Assembly (NCBI GenBank): GCA_024643405.1
Contig: JAHENA010000004.1
Location: 1-64,000 of the forward strand
DNA length: 64,000 bases
DNA from: Flavobacteriales bacterium
GTDB taxonomy: Bacteria > Bacteroidota > Bacteroidia > Flavobacteriales > Flavobacteriaceae
Reading direction: 5' to 3'
Every line of letters begins with the position of its first letter. Positions within the stretch are counted from its first letter, which is position 1. The notes beneath the pieces are model-generated. The model did no database searches and was not told the DNA's origin. It saw only the letters and a list, made by a program, of their open reading frames with translations. The position numbers and the translations under genes were made by a program. Of this stretch, positions 30,544 through 38,337 are shown in pieces.

Positions 30544-32931
30544 TTAGTTAATATTTAAAATTTTAGTTTCAGAAATAAAACTACCATCATTAGCAGTTCC
30601 CTCTATAAATAATTTAACATTGGGCCCTCCTTGATTACCAATTTTAAAAGATATATTCCCATTTTCATTGATGCTCAATTTAGGAAGCCACTTTATAACA
30701 CCATATTCCTTATAAAATCGACTTTGATAAGAACTGTATTTTGGAGTGTAAAATGTTTTAGGAGTTTCAAAGGTTAATGGAATATCAATTTCTTGAAATG
30801 TTCTCCATTCTGGATGGTTTTTATTTAACAGCTCATAGTCTGTAAAAATTTTAATGACGCCTCCGGCACCTCTAAAACCTTGACCAAATCCGGACTTATC
30901 CAGAATGATATAATCAACCATGTCCATGCTATAAAAACTTAATTCATTGGTGTCAAAAACTTCTCTGTTATCTATGTATACAATGGGCGTTTTCCCTCTA
31001 TTCATAGATCTATTGTCTGTAATCTCAAATTTATTACCCATTTGAGAAACCCTGTAACCTTTGCTTCTAAGATAGGCGGCCAAATCTATAAATGTCTTCC
31101 TTTTACTATCATCAAAAACATCCACTTGTCCATAAATTGATTTTTTTAGTTCATCTATTCTATCTTGGGTTTTATCAACTTCTATAAGTACTTCGGCAAG
31201 TTGCTCATATTCCTCCCATGAAGTTTCAAGGAACGGCTGTAACAATTCAGAATCAAAAAATACCATTTCTTTTAAAGGTAAGATTTTGGTATAGTTTTCA
31301 ATATCGGGAATTCTGGAAGGATAAAATTGCAAATAAAGACTTGATTTTTTTACATTATCATTCTTTTTAACCTTGCTTAACCTGACTTTCTCACCATCAA
31401 AAGGGAACAATTCCGTTTTCTCAAATGTATTCTCGCCATCACTAATTTCAAATATTTCTAAATGATTAAAAGAACTTGGATACATAACATATTTTGACGC
31501 CTCGGAATTATTAACCATTGCTTTGAATTTTATGCCGGTTTCAAACTCAAAAGACATCTCAGGAGGATAATAGAAAATTTTATTCCAATCATAACTACTC
31601 CATCCTTGGGTAAGCAATAAATTATCTAATTCATATTGTTTTCTCCTGTTAATATCTGTAAAATAATATGCTGCATTTTCAATAAATCCTTTTACATAGG
31701 GTTGTAAATAAGTAGAGGAGATAATATTTTGATGTTGGTTGTAAGACTTTGTTTCTTCTGGAAGTACTGATATACTAAAATGATTTGGCAAACTTAGATT
31801 AACATCCTTAAATGGTACTGTCACCACAATTGAATCTGCTATTTTTTTATAAGTCGCTTCATTTGTCTGTATAATATTAATCCCCTCGTATTTAAAAAAC
31901 AGTCGCTCTAAAATGGGAATATTGTTTTCATTAAACACTGTAAATACGTTTATTCCAGAAAATAAATCATTATAATCAATATATTTTATGACATCAAGGT
32001 CTTCATTAAATTCAAAAAAAGTAGTTTTAAATTCAAAACCATTATGAATGGTTAATGTATACGGTTTATTTCTTATAACCTTCAAAGTGTTTTTATTTGT
32101 GGCAATTCGTAATACCACTTTGTCATGCAAATCACCTAAAGAAAATGTTATCCCACTCAATTCTGGCATATCAATATTAAATATCTGTTTTGTGCCTTCA
32201 AAATTTGTAGATACCTTGTAATTTTTACCTTCCTCAGGGAGTAACAAAAATTTACCTATACCAAATTGATTTGTTTTAAAATTAATAACCTCATCATTTC
32301 CACTAAGTAACTGACATTCTAAATTAGGAATTCCAAATCCGAGAACATCTTTAATAACAACTCCCACCGTGTTTTCGGTGTTTGCAAGAAGATGACCGCC
32401 CTCAGGCAAAAATTGGGCGTCCAATTTTGAGCTAATAACTTTTGGAATGACATTACTCTCCATTTCTGGATCAATAACTTTAATGTTTTGTGTGTAAAAA
32501 TTTTGTTCATCAAAATTTTTACACCAATTGGTATACGCTTTAAATACATAATTTCCTGAAGAAAATAAACTGTCAACAGAAAAACTACCATTAGCCACGC
32601 CCTCATTCACTAAGACCAGTTCACTTTTAATTATCTTTCCTTGTTCATCTGAGATTGAACAGTATAAATTAGTAGTAACTTTAGATAACCTTTTGTCGTT
32701 TTTATCGAAAATATAGGCATTAAAAGCAAGGGTTTCTCCCTTTATATAAACCGATTTATTTATATGGGTGTAAATAAGTTCCCTAGGCAGCTGCGTATAA
32801 TCTATAAAAGATTTTTCAAGATTATCAATATTTGAATTTTGGGAAAAACTTGAAAGGCATATCAGAAAGATTAAAAAAGTTAACTGATAGGTTCGTGGAA
32901 GAATAGTTTTTGCCAGAATACTTAGACACAT
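30544..32931 (-). CDS. Large secreted protein with MG2-like N-terminus and TonB-plug-like C-terminal region
   Basis: YIKGETLAFNAYIFDKNDKRLSKVTTNLYCSISDEQG; later GFGQGFRGAGGVIKIFTD plug-like motif. Confidence 0.6.
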   Translation of the reverse strand: MCLSILAKTILPRTYQLTFLIFLICLSSFSQNSNIDNLEKSFIDYTQLPRELIYTHINKSVYIKGETLAFNAYIFDKNDKRLSKVTTNLYCSISDEQGKIIKSELVLVNEGVANGSFSVDSLFSSGNYVFKAYTNWCKNFDEQNFYTQNIKVIDPEMESNVIPKVISSKLDAQFLPEGGHLLANTENTVGVVIKDVLGFGIPNLECQLLSGNDEVINFKTNQFGIGKFLLLPEEGKNYKVSTNFEGTKQIFNIDMPELSGITFSLGDLHDKVVLRIATNKNTLKVIRNKPYTLTIHNGFEFKTTFFEFNEDLDVIKYIDYNDLFSGINVFTVFNENNIPILERLFFKYEGINIIQTNEATYKKIADSIVVTVPFKDVNLSLPNHFSISVLPEETKSYNQHQNIISSTYLQPYVKGFIENAAYYFTDINRRKQYELDNLLLTQGWSSYDWNKIFYYPPEMSFEFETGIKFKAMVNNSEASKYVMYPSSFNHLEIFEISDGENTFEKTELFPFDGEKVRLSKVKKNDNVKKSSLYLQFYPSRIPDIENYTKILPLKEMVFFDSELLQPFLETSWEEYEQLAEVLIEVDKTQDRIDELKKSIYGQVDVFDDSKRKTFIDLAAYLRSKGYRVSQMGNKFEITDNRSMNRGKTPIVYIDNREVFDTNELSFYSMDMVDYIILDKSGFGQGFRGAGGVIKIFTDYELLNKNHPEWRTFQEIDIPLTFETPKTFYTPKYSSYQSRFYKEYGVIKWLPKLSINENGNISFKIGNQGGPNVKLFIEGTANDGSFISETKILNIN

Positions 32932-33002
32932 AGTTATTGAAAGTTGGTTGGTTTAGGATGAAATTTAACACAAAATTCAATATAAATCAAATATACTTTT
33001 GA

Positions 33003-33080
33003 GATTTGACAACCAAAAAAGGAGAAAAGACATATAAAGTGAAGGTTGTTTATAATGAACTTTTATTGTTAGGAAAAGAA
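33003..33080 (+). pseudogene. Remnant of an ssb gene (3' end)
   Basis: Frame reads DLTTKKGEKTYKVKVVYNELLLLGKE preceded by a stop; aligns with SSB C-terminus YETKEGEKRYITEVVCNELMMLGNK at 28230-28300. Confidence 0.6.
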
Positions 33081-33116
33081 TTGCTTAACATATTTTGGGG
33101 TTTTAATTTCTCTATT

Positions 33117-33134
33117 AAAGATTATAATATCTTT
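33117..33134. promoter_or_regulatory. Palindromic operator candidate in the rrf2 promoter
   Basis: AAAGAT-tataat-ATCTTT just upstream of -7 TAAGTTTG. Confidence 0.4.
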
Positions 33135-33140
33135 TTTTAT

Positions 33141-33148
33141 TAAGTTTG
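33141..33148 (+). promoter_or_regulatory. Bacteroidota -7 element (TAAGTTTG)
   Basis: Exact TAnnTTTG match 15 nt upstream of the rrf2 ATG. Confidence 0.45.
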
Positions 33149-33162
33149 AAAAAAAATCACTT

Positions 33163-33621
33163 ATGCTAACAAACGCCTGTCAATATGCCATCCGGTCCAT
33201 TTTATATTTAGCCATTCATACGGATGAACAGTATAAAGTAGGGGTAAAAAAAATTGCAGAAGAACTGGAATCGCCTCAGCCATTTTTAGCTAAGTTATTA
33301 CAGCAACTTAACAAGGGAAATCTGGTGTCTTCAACCAAAGGACCAAACGGTGGTTTTTATTTATCAAAAAAGGATAAAGAGAAAGCTGTATGGGATATTA
33401 TTAAAAATATTGATGGAACTTCTAAATTTGACGACTGCTTTTTGGGTTTATCTAAATGCAGTGATGAAACTCCTTGCCCGGTTCATTTTATAGTTTCTCC
33501 TTTTAAACAAAAACTTCTTGAAAATTTTAGAGATAAAACCATTTCACAATATGTCATTGAAATTCAACAAACGGGAAAAGTTTTATCTCTTAAAGATTTT
33601 GATATTACCAATGAGTCTTAA
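33163..33621 (+). CDS. Rrf2 family transcriptional regulator
   Basis: MLTNACQYAIRSILYLA; PQPFLAKLLQQL; C-X6-C-X5-C (CFLGLSKCSDETPC). Confidence 0.92.
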   Translation: MLTNACQYAIRSILYLAIHTDEQYKVGVKKIAEELESPQPFLAKLLQQLNKGNLVSSTKGPNGGFYLSKKDKEKAVWDIIKNIDGTSKFDDCFLGLSKCSDETPCPVHFIVSPFKQKLLENFRDKTISQYVIEIQQTGKVLSLKDFDITNES

Positions 33622-33622
33622 T

Positions 33623-35440
33623 CTATGCCTTCACCGGGATTGGAACAAGACTTTCTATTTCTGAATGAATTCTTTCCAACACTTCAGTTCCTAACTCCAA
33701 TTCCTTCATAATCATATGTTTTTTATCATCAAAAACGTTTGAAATATTGTTAAATAAATTCTGATAATATGCAATACCTTCTTTCATATTATTGGTAAAT
33801 GTTAGTAGATATTTTTCTTCTTTTTTATTCATATCCCTTTTAACCTCTAATAATTTATTTTTAAGATACTCTAAATAGATTTGAAGTTCTTTAATAAACA
33901 TATTCGGTCGATCAGTTCTTGTTATCATATTATCCCTTCCATAAATATGATCCGTCATGTTTTTTAAACTCATAATTTTTGAATAATATGCCATGTTTGG
34001 ACCAGGACATATTGAAACACCATTTCCTTCAACCTTGGTGTCTAAATTATAAGCCAACAAGGCAGAAGTCCCTAATCCGACACAAGTACAGGTTTTTTCT
34101 GTAATTTTATTCAAACTTTCTTGGTATAATTCATCAGATAATCCTTTAGAGTCTAACTCTTTTATTTTTAAGTATTGGTATTCTCTGGAAGCGGTACAAA
34201 TACCAGTTTCTTTAAATTCCATATTTAATGACACGAACTTTTTTGGACATGAGCTACCAGGTCTTCCTTTATTAATCAAACGTTCCTTTTCTAAATCTTT
34301 CGTGTTTTTTTTAAGATTGTTAAAAGGAACTCCCAGTGGCGAAATATCACTTAAATACAAATCTTCTTCTTTTGCTTTGACTAATTGATTCAGAGTTTTT
34401 TCGTCAACTGTAGTTGCCTCAGGAACTAATAAAAACGGTGTTCCCCATCCAATAGAATCTAGGTTATAATGGTTTAATAAAAATGAATGTTCTTCTTCAG
34501 TACCCACACCACCTTGCGCCGAAATTTCTAATTTTAAAGGAATTTTCGAAACTGAACGGCCCTGGTTAATTAATTCTTGGTTTAAAATATCTTGAATTGA
34601 ATTTCTTAACTCCTCTCTTTTATCTTTAAATTCAGCCAACACAGGGCCTAAAAGATACCCATCAGTTGCAAACGCATGACCTCCACAATTTAGTCCAGAT
34701 TCAATTCTATATTCTGAGACCCATAATCCTTTTTTGGCTAAAAATTTTCCTTGAATCATAGCTGATCTATAGTCACTAACCTTTAAAATAATTTTCTTAT
34801 TAAAATGACCTTCTTCATTAGGGTAAAAATCATTAAACTGACTCATATAGGCATATAATCTCGGATTCATCCCAGCGGATAAAATGACTGATGATTTTAA
34901 TTTACTATTGGCAAAGCCCCTAAGAGCAGCATGTGCATCGTTATATTCTACAGGTAATTTAATATCCTTTTTATAGTTGTCTTTGTCAACTTTCGTCATA
35001 ATGTTCACATCAATACTTCCCATAGTTAAAGCTTGTGATGCCCAGTCTTTAATTTCCGAAATATTAAATCCTTTTTCCGTCAACTTTTTGAATTCAGATT
35101 TCAAATTTGAGCTGTTTGGAAGCATGTTGATGTAAGCCCTTAATTCATCACTTTTTTCAGTTGTGACATTTTTTAAGTCATCAAACTTTTTTTCAGCCAA
35201 ATCACTAATTAAGTTCAGGTAGGAAGTAATTCTTTTTGCTCTAAAGTCATCTATTTTATTAGTGATTTCTTTATATGGAATCTCAAATTTGTCGCTATAC
35301 ATCTTTCGTAATTTCTCTAGTAAAATATCGTCAACTAAAGAAATGACTGAATCCATGCCATATTGAGCAACCTTGAAAGGCGTATCAATAGTGAAACCTA
35401 TTCCCATTACAGGGATATGAAATGAATGTGTTCTTGTCAT
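33623..35440 (-). CDS. Uncharacterised 605-aa protein; possible FMN TIM-barrel (nitronate monooxygenase/FabK-like) core plus Cys-rich C-terminal region
   Basis: MGIGFTIDTPFKVAQYG; GLNCGGHAF; SAQGGVGTEEEH...WGTPFLLVPEA; SSCPKKF, GICTAS, KTCTCVG, SICPGP. Confidence 0.45.
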   Translation of the reverse strand: MTRTHSFHIPVMGIGFTIDTPFKVAQYGMDSVISLVDDILLEKLRKMYSDKFEIPYKEITNKIDDFRAKRITSYLNLISDLAEKKFDDLKNVTTEKSDELRAYINMLPNSSNLKSEFKKLTEKGFNISEIKDWASQALTMGSIDVNIMTKVDKDNYKKDIKLPVEYNDAHAALRGFANSKLKSSVILSAGMNPRLYAYMSQFNDFYPNEEGHFNKKIILKVSDYRSAMIQGKFLAKKGLWVSEYRIESGLNCGGHAFATDGYLLGPVLAEFKDKREELRNSIQDILNQELINQGRSVSKIPLKLEISAQGGVGTEEEHSFLLNHYNLDSIGWGTPFLLVPEATTVDEKTLNQLVKAKEEDLYLSDISPLGVPFNNLKKNTKDLEKERLINKGRPGSSCPKKFVSLNMEFKETGICTASREYQYLKIKELDSKGLSDELYQESLNKITEKTCTCVGLGTSALLAYNLDTKVEGNGVSICPGPNMAYYSKIMSLKNMTDHIYGRDNMITRTDRPNMFIKELQIYLEYLKNKLLEVKRDMNKKEEKYLLTFTNNMKEGIAYYQNLFNNISNVFDDKKHMIMKELELGTEVLERIHSEIESLVPIPVKA

Positions 35441-35471
35441 AAACTAGATTTAATTCGTTGTTTAATAAAAT

Positions 35472-35513
35472 AATCATCGAGTCTTTAATTTGTAAATTAA
35501 AGACTCGATGATT
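35472..35513. terminator. Perfect 20-bp stem / 2-nt loop hairpin between nrdD and the 605-aa gene (terminator, attenuator or processing signal)
   Basis: AATCATCGAGTCTTTAATTT-gt-AAATTAAAGACTCGATGATT. Confidence 0.6.
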
Positions 35514-35624
35514 TTAATTTGCTATTAATGCAATCAATGGTTAAAGATATTGGGTTAAATACTTCTAGAATATGATATTCATCATACTACATGAAAACAT
35601 CTTTATAAATATCTTTCCCCTATT

Positions 35625-37496
35625 TTATTTATACACCTCCTGTTTTTCTTGTTTTTGTTCTTGTTGTCCTTGAAATTTTGTGATAGCATTAGCCCTAATA
35701 TCAGCTAATTTATTGGTCGTTTTTTCTATATGATAATGTCTTAATTGATGCTCATTTTGTCTTCCAGAACTAAAACTTGAAACACGTTTTAAATAGCCAA
35801 TGACGCGTGTTGCATGATCAACATTGGTTGAACCACATGAAGTGCATATATAATTAGTTCTCTTGTCAATGGCATTGCAATCATTGCAAATAGTAATTTT
35901 AATGTTGAAACAGAAATAATTGCATCCAGCCATAGCTGTTGCATGAATAAGCTTAATGAATCCATCTTTATTAGGAGCTTCTTCCAGATTTAAATGCAAT
36001 GCCGAACCTCCATCAAGATATTTTATTATTTCCTTACCGTGTAATATAATTTTATCTAATGTATTTGTCTGTTGATCTTCTACCTTATAGAAATAAGAAT
36101 TATAACAATCTCTTGGCACAAATAAACCATCCTGTTTATCCCATTTGGCATTTTTTATTCCTAAATTTTCTGCAGGAACAAATTCTGTATTGAACATATA
36201 GCCATATTGCTTTTTAGCCAATTTGTTTTCATCATAAATAACCTTTAAATGCTTATTTACAAAATCTTTATATTCCTTATTATTACCAACGTTGATTCCC
36301 TTGCTTTCCGCAGCTTCAACCATACCATTAATTCCAATAGTCAAGAATTGTTTATCAAGCGTAATAAAGCCAGCCTTATAAACAGGCAGTAGGCCAGCCT
36401 TTTCATATTCTTCTATCAGTTTTCTATAGGCTACTTGATACTTATGTATTTTTTGCACCTCTTCTTTTATATTGGCTCCTTGTTGTACCAATCGGTTCAT
36501 ATTTAAAGTTATGACATTTATAGAGCCAGTGGCTACACCGCCAGCGCCTAATGAATAACTAAAAGTATTGTCGCTTATTTCACTGCGTAACCTGCAACAT
36601 GAAGCTAAACTATCTGCGCTTTCCGATTGATAAATAAAAAAGGAATTACCTTCGCTTAATTCTTGAGCGCACATATCAGTAAATTCGGTGTCCACTGGTT
36701 TTCCATCATTTATCAACATAGCTGCAGTAACTACCGGGAAGGTCAGGATGGCTTTATTTCGTTCTCCGTTAAACCATTTCATAAAATAAGCCTGAAGCTT
36801 TTTAACGCTTTCCCATTTAGGTTTAGTCATGTCAGGAAAGACAAAATCAGCAAACATGCTATTAAAATACGACTCATCATAAATTGAAATATTCCAGAAA
36901 ACGGATTGATAGCCTCTTGCGGCTGCAGGTTGATTAACCGCGTATACAACATGCTGCAAATGATTGGCTATAAGATTTTCATTAGACTCTATATAGTTTT
37001 CACCATAATCCTTTGACGCAAAATGATCAAAATACATCAAAAATTCAACCGTAGCCAAAGCACCAGCAAATTGAGAGCTCACAGCAAAAACTAAATTTAC
37101 AAATTCCCCACAAAAACTTTCCAAATGTTTGGGGGCTCTGCTTTCTCCGCCCACTTTAGTGAGTCCATCAAATAAAAATGGATACATACTTATTGAAACA
37201 CAATAGGGTTTCAAAGAGGTTTCATCATGAATATAAATTTCATGTGATTCAATTTGCCTTATATATTCATTAGCTGTATCATCTCCAAATAGTGAAGCAA
37301 TTTTACGTTTTACCAAAGCTCTATTTACCTGTATATTGATATCCTTATTTAGCTCAGCTTCCATGGTTGCAATGTTTTTTGAAGTGACATTGGCATTGGC
37401 ATCCACTTTAGAACCATCAGCAGCGTTTGAAGAATTGATATAATGGTCAATAAAATCTATTTTTTGATTTACTTGGGTGCTGGTAAGTCGTATCAT
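35625..37496 (-). CDS. nrdD: Anaerobic (class III) ribonucleoside-triphosphate reductase
   Basis: C-terminal zinc ribbon CNDC...CTSC and glycyl-radical motif RVIGYLKRVSSFSSGRQ; nrdG downstream in coordinates. Confidence 0.93.
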   Translation of the reverse strand: MIRLTSTQVNQKIDFIDHYINSSNAADGSKVDANANVTSKNIATMEAELNKDINIQVNRALVKRKIASLFGDDTANEYIRQIESHEIYIHDETSLKPYCVSISMYPFLFDGLTKVGGESRAPKHLESFCGEFVNLVFAVSSQFAGALATVEFLMYFDHFASKDYGENYIESNENLIANHLQHVVYAVNQPAAARGYQSVFWNISIYDESYFNSMFADFVFPDMTKPKWESVKKLQAYFMKWFNGERNKAILTFPVVTAAMLINDGKPVDTEFTDMCAQELSEGNSFFIYQSESADSLASCCRLRSEISDNTFSYSLGAGGVATGSINVITLNMNRLVQQGANIKEEVQKIHKYQVAYRKLIEEYEKAGLLPVYKAGFITLDKQFLTIGINGMVEAAESKGINVGNNKEYKDFVNKHLKVIYDENKLAKKQYGYMFNTEFVPAENLGIKNAKWDKQDGLFVPRDCYNSYFYKVEDQQTNTLDKIILHGKEIIKYLDGGSALHLNLEEAPNKDGFIKLIHATAMAGCNYFCFNIKITICNDCNAIDKRTNYICTSCGSTNVDHATRVIGYLKRVSSFSSGRQNEHQLRHYHIEKTTNKLADIRANAITKFQGQQEQKQEKQEVYK

Positions 37497-37501
37497 ACAA
37501 T

Positions 37502-37951
37502 TTAATTTTTAATGAATAAGTTATTTTTAATAGTATTTGATTTAATCTCAATAAATTTTTGATTAGTTCTTTCGCTATTTAATCCTCCTAAATCAGAATC
37601 CCATTTACCTGTTTTAATCCAGTTGAGTTCATTAAGAATCGCTTGAGAAACCATTTCTTGCCCTGTATATAGACAGGTTTTATAACACCTGTTTCTAGCT
37701 AATTTTAACATGTCAACCAATTGCTCTTCATGCCATTCTCCACCCATGAATAGAACACATGTTGCTAAGTTTTCATATTGTTGCAATAATTCTAAAAATC
37801 TTTCATTAGTAAGTGCATCACCATTGAATTCTTTCCATAAATATGGGGAATGGCATCCATCACATTTTAAAGGACATCCACAAATGGAAAAACACAAACT
37901 AATTTCTCCGGGTACTTCTTGAAATACGACTTGAAAATCGTAATAATTCAT
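37502..37951 (-). CDS. nrdG: Anaerobic RNR activating protein (radical SAM)
   Basis: CPLKCDGCHSPYLW (CxxxCxxC). Confidence 0.93.
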   Translation of the reverse strand: MNYYDFQVVFQEVPGEISLCFSICGCPLKCDGCHSPYLWKEFNGDALTNERFLELLQQYENLATCVLFMGGEWHEEQLVDMLKLARNRCYKTCLYTGQEMVSQAILNELNWIKTGKWDSDLGGLNSERTNQKFIEIKSNTIKNNLFIKN

Positions 37952-38337
37952 TCTTCAATAAAATTTAAAGGATTATAAGGTCTTTTAATAGTTAATAAAA
38001 ATAAAGACTATTTACTTTCATTTAAACTAAGGCTAAATGAGTTATTAAAAAGGTTATTAACAATATGAGATTTTTGTATTAAAACGGCAAAAAAGACCTA
38101 CCTAACAAGTAATCTCACTTATATCCCGTTTCCAAATAATTATTAATAATCTGCAAATAAATACTCGGAAAGATATTATGGATACAAATTATTAAAAGAT
38201 ACTAAAGAACCTCCCTTTTTATTTAATTATTCACAATTAGAATTGACTATACTACAAAAATTGATAAAACTTTATTCATCTCACAGTGATTCATTGAAGC
38301 TTCATTACTTTTACAGTTCATTACATTTATAAGTACT

